Made by a program: the position numbers and the translations under genes
DNA from: Pseudonocardia cypriaca
Lineage (GTDB): Bacteria; Actinomycetota; Actinomycetes; Mycobacteriales; Pseudonocardiaceae
Direction of reading: 5' to 3'
NCBI RefSeq assembly: GCF_006717045.1
Contig: NZ_VFPH01000002.1
Location: forward strand, 1 to 64,000
DNA length: 64,000 nt
Shown: positions 8,601-15,973 of the stretch, piece by piece
Position numbering within the stretch: the stretch's first letter is position 1
Layout: each line of letters starts with the position of its first letter
The notes under the pieces: model-generated
The model's database searches: none
Told to the model about the DNA's origin: nothing
The model's input: the letters and a program-made list of their open reading frames with translations, nothing else

Positions 8601-10067
8601 GCGGCGGGCCTGGTCGGCTGCAGCCCGGTGGGTGGCGGCGGCGCCGACCTCGGCCAGCTCGGCCGCCCGCGCGGTCTCGGCCCGCTCGTCAGCGGCGGCC
8701 GCCGCCTCCTCCGCTGCGCCGGCCGCGTCCTCGGCCTCGCGGACCATCGCACGCAGCCCCGCGGCGAGCGCGCCGGCTGCCTCCTGGCGGGCCCGCAGCG
8801 CCGGCCGCGCCCGCTCCTGCTCGGCGTCCACCACACCGCGCAGCCGGCGCGCCTCGGCCTCCGCCACCCGGTGGCGGAGCACCGGCTCGACGGCCTGCCA
8901 CGCCGTGACCTGCCGCTCGGCCTCGGCGTGGGCGCGCCGGGCGGCCGTCTCGGCCTCCTGCGCCGCCGCCAGCTCCAGGGCCGCGACCCGGCGGCGCAGC
9001 TCGGTGGCGACCTCCTGCAGGCGGCGCTCCCGCACCTCGGCGGCCCGCACCCGCTCCTGCGCGGCGGCGTGCGCCTGCGCAGCAACGGCCAGCCGCTCGT
9101 CCTCCACCCGGCGGCGGGCCACGATCGCCGCGGCGAGCGCGCGGGCACCGTCCTGCGCCGCCGCCTCGTCGTGACGGGCGGCCGTGGCGCTCCGCTCGGC
9201 CTCCGTCAGGGGGCCGAGACGCGTCAACGTGCCGTCGACGAAGTCGCGCTCCTGCTCCAGGTCGGCCCGCTGCGCGAGGCGCGTGGCGTAGCCGGAGACG
9301 AGGTCGGCGAGGTTCTGCGGCTCCTCCGGGTCGAGCACGGCGCGCAGCAGGAAGTCGACGAACGCCTCGTCGGTGGGGAACGCGAACGCCTCGGCGGCCT
9401 CGCCCTCGCCCGCGTTCATGGCGCGCTGGTAGCGGAAGAGCTCGGGATCGAGGCCGGTGTCGGCGAGGTGACGCGTCCAGTCACGGGGCCCGGTCTCCCA
9501 GACGAGCTCCAGCACCGGCAGCGCGCGGTGCTGGTCGGTGAGCCGGTCCTTGAACCCGGTGGTCGTGACGCGGCGGCCGTCGACGGTGAAGGGCAGGTCG
9601 TCCAGGCCGAACCCGGGGGCGGGCCGGAACGAGTACCAGGCGGCGCCGAGCTTCTCCGGGTCGAGCGACGTGACGTGCCCGCGCCACTCCGACACCTTCC
9701 CGGTGACGAGCAGCTGCCCGGTGCCGGTGTGCATCCACTCGAGCACGACGTGGGCGACGTCCTCGCCGAGCACGAACTTCTCCAGCACCGTGGTGCTCGT
9801 CGTGCCGACGACCTGCCGCCGCCCGGGCAGGAGCACCGAGAACACCAGCTTGAGCAGCACCGACTTGCCGCCGCCGTTCTCCAGGAACAGCACCGACGCC
9901 GGGGACGGTCGGCGCGGCACGCGCTCCAGGTCGTCGGGTGCGAACAGGTCGGCCTGCTGTGCGGCCTGCACTCCTGCGCCCACGCCGCGCAGGTCGAGCG
10001 TGACGTCCTGGTAGCGGGCCCCGGGCGGGCCCACGGAGAACAGCCGGACGCGGGAGAGCTCATACAT
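5634..10067 (-). CDS. SMC-like condensin ATPase (MksB/JetC-like)
   Basis: 1477 residues. The N-terminal head has a Walker A-like loop E-N-G-G-G-K-S-V (about residues 63-70). A very long Ala/Arg/Glu-rich coiled coil (about 240-590 and 750-1240) flanks a globular hinge-like segment (about 590-750). The C-terminal head has the ABC signature FSGGQQ (about 1343-1348) and Walker B VLFLDN (about 1377-1382). The usual catalytic Glu after the Walker B Asp is Asn here. Size, order behind two smaller partners and 8-base overlap with the upstream gene match MukB/MksB/JetC condensins, which load on and extrude DNA and in Wadjet systems act against plasmids. Sequence similarity to named members cannot be checked here. 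Confidence 0.75.
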   Translation of the reverse strand: MYELSRVRLFSVGPPGARYQDVTLDLRGVGAGVQAAQQADLFAPDDLERVPRRPSPASVLFLENGGGKSVLLKLVFSVLLPGRRQVVGTTSTTVLEKFVLGEDVAHVVLEWMHTGTGQLLVTGKVSEWRGHVTSLDPEKLGAAWYSFRPAPGFGLDDLPFTVDGRRVTTTGFKDRLTDQHRALPVLELVWETGPRDWTRHLADTGLDPELFRYQRAMNAGEGEAAEAFAFPTDEAFVDFLLRAVLDPEEPQNLADLVSGYATRLAQRADLEQERDFVDGTLTRLGPLTEAERSATAARHDEAAAQDGARALAAAIVARRRVEDERLAVAAQAHAAAQERVRAAEVRERRLQEVATELRRRVAALELAAAQEAETAARRAHAEAERQVTAWQAVEPVLRHRVAEAEARRLRGVVDAEQERARPALRARQEAAGALAAGLRAMVREAEDAAGAAEEAAAAADERAETARAAELAEVGAAATHRAAADQARRELARIERRTAVTVTAGHLAEGADVAAAGAAAESAAEAAQAEVGALHAELTGLRHARRAADESRGTARRAEDAARATAERAESALADAIAARDALAGEPRLAELLGVEEIRPDTDASALDERLLAAIGAGDRRRTELLAAQDRDARALRALGAGGLLPEPAEIEQVLAVLEGAGITAYSGWRYLATLPQAQRTAAVERLPHLVAGVLLNNPEDAPRAREELERARLLPCAAVVVGATSAVEAGGSAPGVDFVVPPNPAMVDEAAADQVREELERETAQRAAALESLGVRLEADRALLARLRAWRERHPVGERDALEETVDSARSALAGAAREAELADAEVSALDERADHLEQDAPRLAAAAETARARAAALTPLLAEVRRRPELDEQVRSATAAVERAEAAAAAARAEAADARHDADEARRSRDRQRAVADSSRTELAELPLDGSEPDGETPDVALEVLRAEYRNAEAAYSAAEVDADLRARLGDAEREARAAQGAFAELPAEVRATADALLRSPDAADPAARRAATAQARSVLAHCAETLREAGAELAVAKREAVRYPAGPQSVEPYGEPTGVEHGRELVERAERDRRAAATEASAARDGATAAESARRAAEASAEGFRHVVAGLDDTAVSAAEPGAAPFAGDVDAALARWKELRAAVRDAARDRAAAERAVRTAVDAVAQFAQETRFSSVASPVRSHLLGVARADMPGLAAEWEQALRPRLRSLDDDLATIGRHRSGIVTRLQGMVGEALRTLRLAQRLSELPEGLSDWSGQQFLRIRFDEIDDAALLQELGEVVDRTAGERAGNARDRRDGMSLLLRGVRAAMPKGVRVEMLKPDAVLRTERLRVSEIRDVFSGGQQLTAAIVLYCTMAALRAHQRGQGRRAHAGVLFLDNPIGRASAGYLLELQFGVARALGVQLIYTTGLFDAGALSAFPLIIRLRNDADLRAGRKYLSVDDRVARQLAGLDPPDGSGQVAAARVYRRPEPVPG

Positions 10068-10863
10068 CGGGCGCCTCGAGTCCCTGGGCGTTCGGGGCGC
10101 GCAGCGCGCCGCCCGCCGTGGCGACCGGGAGCACGCCGAGCTGCAGCAGCTCGTCGAACGCGCGCTGCGCGGCGAGCTCGCGCACCTGCACCTGGTAGCG
10201 CGGGGTGGTGCGGTAGACGCCGCCCTCGGTGCCGACGGCCACGAGGAAGCCCTGCTCCGCGAGGAACCGCAGGGCCTTGCCGACGATCCCGCGGGTGGTC
10301 GCCTCGCCGGCGCGCCCGTCCTTCGTGGCCGTCGCCTCCGGCCGGCGCAGCCACGCCCGCCACGCCGCCTCCAGCTGCGGGGCGTCCGAGAGCGGGTCGG
10401 CCTCGCCGCCCGCCGTCCGCTCCTCCAGCGCCCGGCACGCCTCGCGGACCGCGCCGTCCACCTGGTCGACCGACACCCGCCCGACGTAACTGTCGTCGCC
10501 GAGGTCGTCGGGCCGCGGGAACGCCAGCGCGGCGGCGGCGAGATGGGCGAGGCCGTGCAGCATCTTGTCGGTGTGGCGGTTCTGCAGCACGGTGCGCCGG
10601 GCGTACTCGTCCATGCGGATCTCGAACACCGACTCCTCGACCGCGGCCAGCACGATCCCGGACTGCGGGCCGACCGCGAGCACGACGAGGCCGAGCCCGG
10701 CGGCGACGCGCTGCACGGTGTCGGCGAACCCGTCGTCGTCGCGGTAGCGGCGCACCAGCTCGCCGTAGCCGGCGTCGCGCGACGGCAGCGCCTTCGGCCG
10801 CATCCCGTGCGCGACGAGCCGCGCCGCGGACTCGACGTCCTGCGGCTGGATCTCGCGGGTCAT
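10060..10863 (-). CDS. MukE/JetB-like condensin partner (putative)
   Basis: 267 residues; mostly alpha-helical. The C-terminal half has a winged-helix-like run (GIVGKALRFLAEQGFLVAVG followed by a short beta wing VYRTTPRYQVQVREL), as in MukE/MksE. A basic, acidic-rich central segment follows HTDKMLHGLAHLAAAALAF. The ATG at 10863 overlaps the upstream stop (ATGA), and its own stop overlaps the SMC-like start by 8 bases, so three proteins are made in a coupled way. The role by position is kleisin-interacting subunit. The assignment rests on gene order, length and fold pattern, not on a signature motif. Confidence 0.55.
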   Translation of the reverse strand: MTREIQPQDVESAARLVAHGMRPKALPSRDAGYGELVRRYRDDDGFADTVQRVAAGLGLVVLAVGPQSGIVLAAVEESVFEIRMDEYARRTVLQNRHTDKMLHGLAHLAAAALAFPRPDDLGDDSYVGRVSVDQVDGAVREACRALEERTAGGEADPLSDAPQLEAAWRAWLRRPEATATKDGRAGEATTRGIVGKALRFLAEQGFLVAVGTEGGVYRTTPRYQVQVRELAAQRAFDELLQLGVLPVATAGGALRAPNAQGLEAPDV

Positions 10864-12332
10864 GCGACCTCTCCGACGTCCGGTTCGCCGCCGAGCACGC
10901 CCGCGGTGGCGACCAGCAGGTCGGCGCCGCCGAACTCCGGGTCGCGCAGCACGGTGCCGTCGTCGAAGGCGAGCAGGACGGCCGGGTCGCCCTGGTTGCG
11001 CGCGGTGCCGACGCTGGAGCCGACCGCGTGCACGACGCGCAGCGCCACGAGCGTTGGCAGGTCGGGGTCGATCTCCCGCGCCTCGGCGAGCAGCTCGGAC
11101 AACCGCCGCGCGCCGTGGTCGGGTTCGAGCAGCCGGGTCGACTGCTTCCAGAGGTCCTCGCCGAACCGCTCCACCGTCGCCGGCGCCAGCTCGGGCTCCA
11201 CCACCGGCTCCCCCAGCGGGTCGCGCTCGACCGGCGGGGTGAGCAGCGTCTCGACCAGCCCCGTCAGGCTGGGCACGCTCGGCACCCGCACGCCCGCCCC
11301 GGCCCCGAAGAACGCGGCGGCCGGGCCGGCGGCGGTGGCGGTGTCCAGGGCGAGGCACGGGCGCAGGAGCTGGCCGAACACGTCGATCGCCGCCCGCTTG
11401 GGCCGTCCGCTGAACTGCTGGCGGTCCTGCTCCGCGCGGAACGTCGCGCCCGCCTCCTGCAGCCGCGCCTGCAGCTGGGTGTGCCGCTGGATGCAGTCGG
11501 CCACGACGTCGACCAGCTCAGCGGCCTGCCTGCGCCGCCCCGGCTCGGTGGCCTCGTCGCGGGCGTCGGCGATGTTGGCGAGGATCGCCGTCTCGGCCCG
11601 GTAGCGCGACTCGATGTGGGCGAGCGCCTCGTCGAGCAGCGCGGGCACCGCGGAGAGCCAGTCGACCGACCGGACGTCGCGGCGGGTCGCGTCGAGCTTC
11701 TGGCGCAGCGCCTCCGCGTACTGCACGGTGCGGTAGCGGGCCTGCTCGGCGGCGAGGCGGGCGTCGCCCAGCCGGCCCCGGGCGATCAGGTTCTCCAGCT
11801 TCACCTCGGCCGCGACCTGCGCCGACTCGACGTCGGTGTCCAGGGCGCCGACGAGCACGTTGATCGCCTCGTCAGAGGCACGCAGGTACACCTCGCCGTC
11901 CGGGGCGGCCACCTCGACGAGAAGCTTGAAGTCGAACCGGCGGCGCACGTAGTGCCCGTCCTCGGTGAAGCTGCCGTAGTCGACCTGGAACCCGCGGTCC
12001 AGGCTGCCCACGTTGATCAGGTTCTCGATCACCCACTGCGCGACGCGCTCGTGCTCCCCGGCGGGCGCGGCGGGCGCCTGCGCCGCGACGAACGGCCGCA
12101 GCCGCTTCACGACCTGCGCCTGGTCGGCCCCGTGGTCGAAGTCCATGGCGAGGGTGACCTGGTCGATCGCCTGCAGCGCGATCTCCGCCATCTGGTAGCG
12201 GGTGGCGTCCACCCAGTCGAGCCGGGTCTTGCGGGCGTCCAGGTCGTGCAGCGGGGCGGTGCAGGCCAGCGCCTTGAGCCGGCGGGTGACCCCTTCGTCC
12301 ACCGCCCGCAGAGCGCCCCCGTCCGAAACCAC
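10860..12332 (-). CDS. MukF/JetA-like kleisin partner (putative)
   Basis: About 490 residues from the GTG at 12332; a longer in-frame start overlaps the hemerythrin gene and is unlikely. The N-terminal part is helical (RRLKALACTAPLHDLDARKTRLDWVDATRYQMAE), followed by VAQWVIENLINVGSLDRGFQVDYG and a conserved-looking RRRFDFKLLVEV strand. A long helical middle (about 200-330) could bridge to the SMC-like heads. Its length and position ahead of a small winged-helix partner and an SMC-like ATPase fit MukF/MksF/JetA. The stop overlaps the next gene in ATGA. The ribosome site before the GTG is weak, so coupling to the hemerythrin gene 28 bases upstream is possible. Confidence 0.55.
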   Translation of the reverse strand: MVSDGGALRAVDEGVTRRLKALACTAPLHDLDARKTRLDWVDATRYQMAEIALQAIDQVTLAMDFDHGADQAQVVKRLRPFVAAQAPAAPAGEHERVAQWVIENLINVGSLDRGFQVDYGSFTEDGHYVRRRFDFKLLVEVAAPDGEVYLRASDEAINVLVGALDTDVESAQVAAEVKLENLIARGRLGDARLAAEQARYRTVQYAEALRQKLDATRRDVRSVDWLSAVPALLDEALAHIESRYRAETAILANIADARDEATEPGRRRQAAELVDVVADCIQRHTQLQARLQEAGATFRAEQDRQQFSGRPKRAAIDVFGQLLRPCLALDTATAAGPAAAFFGAGAGVRVPSVPSLTGLVETLLTPPVERDPLGEPVVEPELAPATVERFGEDLWKQSTRLLEPDHGARRLSELLAEAREIDPDLPTLVALRVVHAVGSSVGTARNQGDPAVLLAFDDGTVLRDPEFGGADLLVATAGVLGGEPDVGEVA

Positions 12333-12360
12333 GGAGGGGCACTCTACGGGCGGCCGGACC

Positions 12361-12921
12361 TCAGTTGCTGCGGTGGGTGAGCCGGTCGCGCAGCCGGTCG
12401 ACCAGCCCCACACCCGGACCGACGAGCTTGTGGAACAGCTCGCTGTTGGGCGCGTTCGGGTGCGGGCGGGTCGGCGCGACCTTCTTCGCCGTGTTCACCT
12501 TCTCCCGCAGCCGCACCAGCTCCTCGTGGGACACGTGCTCACGCAGCTTCGGGAACTGGTCGGACTCCTCGTCGTGGGCGTGGTGGCGCAGCTGTTCGGT
12601 CATCTTCCGCACGAGGTCGTCGAAGCGGGCCTCGGAGGCGTCGACGGCCTCCAGCTGCTTCATGGTCTCCTCGAGCTCCTTGTGCTCCTCGATGTCGTGC
12701 TCGACCTCCTTCTCCCCGTCCGGAACGTGCTCGCGCATCGCCGGGTAGACGTACATCTCCTCGGCGATCGCGTGCCGCACGACCTCCGCGATGACGGTGT
12801 CGGCGAGATCGCGTTTCTCGGCCGGGTTGCTGCTCCTGGCGATGCGGTCGAGCAGGTCGAGCGCCTCCCGGTGGTCCGTGGTCAGTTCGCTGATGACATC
12901 CGTGGTGGTCTGCTGCGCCAC
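12361..12921 (-). CDS. Hemerythrin HHE-domain protein
   Basis: 186 residues. Four-helix HHE pattern: TTDHREALDLLDRI, VRHAIAEEMYVYPAM (H-x3-E-E), EHDIEEHKELEETM (H-x4-H), and LRHHAHDEESDQFPKL. These His and Glu residues form a di-iron site in the family, used for O2, NO or peroxide sensing or binding. The tail is basic and Pro-rich. The GTG at 12921 has an AAGGAG site 6 bases ahead; an upstream ATG extension would be Arg-rich and unlike the family. It lies 28 bases before the condensin-like genes on the same strand and may share their transcript, though a working link is only inferred. Confidence 0.88.
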   Translation of the reverse strand: MAQQTTTDVISELTTDHREALDLLDRIARSSNPAEKRDLADTVIAEVVRHAIAEEMYVYPAMREHVPDGEKEVEHDIEEHKELEETMKQLEAVDASEARFDDLVRKMTEQLRHHAHDEESDQFPKLREHVSHEELVRLREKVNTAKKVAPTRPHPNAPNSELFHKLVGPGVGLVDRLRDRLTHRSN

Positions 12922-13127
12922 GACGGGCTCCTTCCTGCCGGTTCGGGAACCCGGGTGGTACCCCGCCTGCCGGGACCCAACCTGGCGGGACCGGGTGACG
13001 GCGACGCCTGCCCGCAGCCAGGTCCGCAGCAACCGGCGCTGCGTCAGCTGTCGATCCACCGACCGGTGGGTACCCCTGACCCGAGTGCACAACCAGCCGC
13101 TCGACGTCCGGATCGGAGGATCGAGGG
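12922..13127. other. Intergenic start of a 540-base gap before the DUF1360 gene
   Basis: The stretch from 12922 to 13461 holds the divergent promoter of the hemerythrin gene and one small plus-strand ORF (13128-13304). Apart from a weakly supported minus-strand ORF (13231-13461), no other gene, RNA or strong repeat is visible. Confidence 0.4.
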
Positions 13128-13304
13128 ATGACAACCGCACACCCGCATCGGTGCCACCCGCCACGGCGGGCGCTGCGCGGCACCGTCTACACGTGCTGGT
13201 GCCGGCGCCGCTGGGTGGCGTTCGACAGCGTCACGATCCGAGACGGAACCGTCTCCGCCCTGAGACCCGACTGGAGAGCGGTCGCCGGAGTGGTGGGCTT
13301 CTGA
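13128..13304 (+). CDS. Small 58-residue Cys/His protein (hypothetical)
   Basis: An ATG at 13128 is preceded by GGAGG about 8 bases upstream, and the 58 codons have about 84 percent G or C at third positions, as expected of real genes here. The N-terminal half carries H-R-C-H (residues 7-10) and T-C-W-C (22-25), which could form a small zinc site. The second half RWVAFDSVTIRDGTVSALRPDW reads like a compact beta segment. No family is recognised. The end overlaps a possible minus-strand ORF, so only one of the two may be real. Confidence 0.45.
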   Translation: MTTAHPHRCHPPRRALRGTVYTCWCRRRWVAFDSVTIRDGTVSALRPDWRAVAGVVGF

Positions 13305-13461
13305 GCGCAGCTGCGCCTGCGACGAGGGCGAGCACTCGCCAGCCCGCCTTCTCGGCATCGGCGACGGCCGCGTCGAGGCCGTCGGTCCCCACGCGAGCCG
13401 GTTCGCACTCCCACTCCCGGGTAGCCCCCGGGGCGGCGCCGACACGCGGAAGGACCGACAC

Positions 13462-14004
13462 ATGACCCAGACCCGCACCACCCGGCCCTGGACCGGCCTC
13501 GCAGAGGCGACGAGGGACGAGGCGGACGCGTACCGCAACGGTCAGGACCGCCCGCTCGGGGGCTACGTGCTCGTGATGGCGCTCTTCGCCGCGTTCGTCG
13601 CGGGCGCGGCGGGCCTGGCGGCGGCGTCGGGACGCCGGCTCCCGGACGGCATCGGCCCGTGGGACCTCCTGCTGATCACCGCCGGCACGCACAAGCTCTC
13701 CCGAACCCTCAGCAAGGAGGCGGTCACGAGCCCGCTCCGCGCGCCCTTCACGCGCTACGCGAGCACCGGCGGACCGGCCGAGGTGATGGAGGACGCCCGC
13801 ACGGCGAGCGGGGTGCGCCACGCGGTCGGCGAGCTCGTCACCTGCCCGTTCTGCCTCGACGTGTGGATCGCGACCGGCTTCGCCTTCGGATACGTGTTCG
13901 CGCCGCGGGCGACTCGCCTCATCACCGCGACGTTCACCGCGCTCGCCGGGGCCGACTTCCTCCACCTGCTGTACGCGAAGGGCCAGCAGGCCGCCGAGGC
14001 ATGA
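13462..14004 (+). CDS. DUF1360 family membrane-associated protein
   Basis: 180 residues. One clear membrane helix near residues 32-55 (GGYVLVMALFAAFVAGAAG...), another at GFAFGYVFAPRATRLITATF. The family marks are HKLSRTLSKEAVTSPLRAPFTRY and GELVTCPFCLDVWIA, the latter with a C-P-x-C pair that may bind metal or form a disulfide. The function of DUF1360 is unknown; a related protein is found in spore coats of Bacillus. It lies 28 bases ahead of the Pcm-like gene on the same strand and could be co-transcribed with it. A GGAAGGA site lies 6-8 bases before the ATG. Confidence 0.85.
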   Translation: MTQTRTTRPWTGLAEATRDEADAYRNGQDRPLGGYVLVMALFAAFVAGAAGLAAASGRRLPDGIGPWDLLLITAGTHKLSRTLSKEAVTSPLRAPFTRYASTGGPAEVMEDARTASGVRHAVGELVTCPFCLDVWIATGFAFGYVFAPRATRLITATFTALAGADFLHLLYAKGQQAAEA

Positions 14005-14032
14005 CCTCCGCCGGGGTGGGAACTCGGTCAGC

Positions 14033-14662
14033 GTGTCCAGCCGCGCCGACCGGGAACGGGCCGCGATGGTGCAACGCCTGCACGCCCGCGGGATAGGTGA
14101 CGCCCGCGTGCTGGACGCGATGCGGCAGGTGCCGCGGGAGCGGTTCGTCCCCCCGTACGTCGCGAGGGCGGCCTACCGGGACAGCCCACTCCCCATCGGC
14201 CTCGACCAGACGATCTCCGCGCCGCTGGTCGTCGCGTTGAGCGCGGCCGCGCTGCAGGCCGGGCCCGACGCGCACGTCCTCGAGATCGGCACCGGATCGG
14301 GGTACGGCGCCGCTGTTCTCTCCCGGTGCCACCGCTCGGTGGTGACGATCGAACGCCACCCCGAGCTCGCCGACCGGGCCGCCACCGTGCTCGCGGTGCT
14401 CGGCTACGACAACGTCGAGGTCCGCACCGGCGACGGCACGCTCGGAGCGCCCGACCGGGCGCCGTTCGACGGGATCGTCGTCACGGCCATGGCCGAGGAC
14501 GAGCCGCCGCGAGCGCTCCTGGACCAGCTCGCCCCGGACGCCGCGCTGGTCTGCCCGGTCGGCCACCTGGGGCACGGCACGCTCGTGCGGTACCGGGCAG
14601 GACGCAGCGAGGAGCTGGGCGCCGTGGCGTTCGTACCGCTGGTGACGGGAGGTGCGATGTGA
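14033..14662 (+). CDS. Protein-L-isoaspartate O-methyltransferase-like
   Basis: 209 residues. The N-terminal block (LHARGIGDARVLDAMRQVPRERFVPPY, AYRDSPLPIGLDQTIS) is the PCMT signature, with D-Q-T-I-S in place of the common G-Q-T-I-S. Motif I VLEIGTGSGYGAAVL binds S-adenosylmethionine, and VVTIERHPELA follows. PCMT methylates isoaspartate in aged proteins for repair; some actinobacterial members instead act on peptides. The GTG at 14033 is used; an ATG at 14066 is a possible later start. The stop overlaps the next gene by 4 bases (GTGA), starting a tightly coupled four-gene run. Confidence 0.87.
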   Translation: MSSRADRERAAMVQRLHARGIGDARVLDAMRQVPRERFVPPYVARAAYRDSPLPIGLDQTISAPLVVALSAAALQAGPDAHVLEIGTGSGYGAAVLSRCHRSVVTIERHPELADRAATVLAVLGYDNVEVRTGDGTLGAPDRAPFDGIVVTAMAEDEPPRALLDQLAPDAALVCPVGHLGHGTLVRYRAGRSEELGAVAFVPLVTGGAM

Positions 14663-15246
14663 CGGTCTCCACCCCGGGACCGGGCGAGAGAGCGGACCAG
14701 GAGCTGCGGGCCGCCCTGAAGCGGGTCGCCACAACGCTCAAGGCCGCAGGCGTCTCGTTCGCCCTCGCAGGCGGCTACGCGTCCTGGGCCCGTGGCGGCC
14801 CCGAGCCGGTCCACGACGCCGACTTCGTACTCGTGGAGGAGGACGTGCCGCGCGCCCTGCAGGCGCTCGCCCACGCCGGCCTGCGCGTCGAACACCCGCC
14901 GGAGGACTGGCTGGAGAAGGTCTACGACGGCGACGCGCTCGTGGACCTGATCTTCCGGCCGGCCGACCGGCCCGTCACGCGGGAGCAGCTGGCCGACGCG
15001 GACGAGCTGCGCGTGGACTCCGTGCTCATGCCGGTGCAACCGGCCACCGAGATCCTCGCCTCGAAGATGCTCGCGCTCAGCGAGCACTCGTGCGACCTCG
15101 CCCGGCTCTTCCCGCACGCTCGCGCACTGCGCGAGCAGGTCGACTGGCCCGCGCTGCGGCGGGAGGTGAAGCAATGGCCGTTCGCCCGGGCGTTCCTCGA
15201 GCTGTGCGACGACCTGGACATCCCACCCAAGGAGGAGACGTCGTGA
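14659..15246 (+). CDS. Nucleotidyltransferase-fold protein
   Basis: 195 residues. The ALAGGYASWARGG...HDADFVL segment gives the G-G-(x)n-D-x-D pattern of the minimal nucleotidyltransferase fold, and the third acid is in LVDLIF. A helical tail follows. The fold transfers NMP to protein or small-molecule targets, and some members are HEPN-partnered antitoxins, but no HEPN gene is next to it. The GTG at 14659 has a GGGAGG site and overlaps the Pcm-like stop. Its own stop overlaps the phosphoesterase start in GTGA. The target is unknown; its neighbours suggest repair or stress handling. Confidence 0.75.
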   Translation: MTVSTPGPGERADQELRAALKRVATTLKAAGVSFALAGGYASWARGGPEPVHDADFVLVEEDVPRALQALAHAGLRVEHPPEDWLEKVYDGDALVDLIFRPADRPVTREQLADADELRVDSVLMPVQPATEILASKMLALSEHSCDLARLFPHARALREQVDWPALRREVKQWPFARAFLELCDDLDIPPKEETS

Positions 15247-15965
15247 GCATCCGGGTGGCCGCCGTCGGCGACATCCACCTCGGCGAGGGCATGCACGGCT
15301 GCTACACCGACGACGTCGCCGCGCTGGAGGGCACGGCGGACGTGCTGCTACTGGCAGGCGACCTCACCCGCCACGGCACGGTGGCCGAGGCGAAGGTCGT
15401 CGCGGGTGAGTTCGCCGGCTCGCCGGTGCCGGTCGTCGCCGTGCTCGGCAACCACGACCTGCACTCCGACGAAGGCGACGGTGTCACGGCAGCACTCGCG
15501 GATGCCGGCATCGTCGTGCTGGAGTGCAGCTCGACGGTGCTCCACCTGGACGGCGTCCGGCTGGGCGTCGCGGGCACCGTCGGGTTCGGCGGCGGGTTCC
15601 CCAACGGGATGGTGGCCGACTTCGGGGAGCCGGAGATGAAGGCCTTCGCCGCCCGCGGCCGTGCCCTCGCCGCAGGTCTCGGCGAGGCGCTGCGCACGCT
15701 CGACTGCGACGTCACCGTCGCCCTCATGCACTACGCGCCGGTACCCGAGACGCTCCACGGCGAGCCGCGGGAGATCTACCCGTTCCTCGGCAGCCACCTC
15801 CTCGCCGACGTCATCGACAGCTGCGGGGCGGCGCTCGCGCTGCACGGCCACGCCCACGCCGGCTCACCCGACGGCCGGACCCCTGGCGGGGTGCCGGTGC
15901 ACAACGTCGCCCGCCCCGTGCTGCACCGCCCGTACCGCGTGTTCACAGTCGAGCCGCAGGAGTAG
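15243..15965 (+). CDS. Calcineurin-like metallophosphoesterase
   Basis: 240 residues with all metal-binding blocks in order: G-D-I-H (residues 9-12), G-D-L-T (about 40), G-N-H-D (about 66), the H of ALMHYAP, and G-H-A-H near the C-terminus. The family cleaves phosphomono- or diesters using two metal ions. No signal peptide is visible. The GTG at 15243 overlaps the previous stop and has an AAGGAGGAG site; the next gene begins 9 bases on. Substrate unknown; a nucleotide or phosphorylated small molecule is likely from the nucleotidyltransferase neighbour. Confidence 0.87.
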   Translation: MSIRVAAVGDIHLGEGMHGCYTDDVAALEGTADVLLLAGDLTRHGTVAEAKVVAGEFAGSPVPVVAVLGNHDLHSDEGDGVTAALADAGIVVLECSSTVLHLDGVRLGVAGTVGFGGGFPNGMVADFGEPEMKAFAARGRALAAGLGEALRTLDCDVTVALMHYAPVPETLHGEPREIYPFLGSHLLADVIDSCGAALALHGHAHAGSPDGRTPGGVPVHNVARPVLHRPYRVFTVEPQE

Positions 15966-15973
15966 GAGGACCG

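Noticed and set aside
5946..12380. 2144-residue open frame on plus, opposite the condensin genes
   Set aside because: It is antisense to three well-formed genes, is full of Arg/Ala/Gly/His low-complexity text and has no motif. Long mirror frames are normal in such GC-rich DNA.
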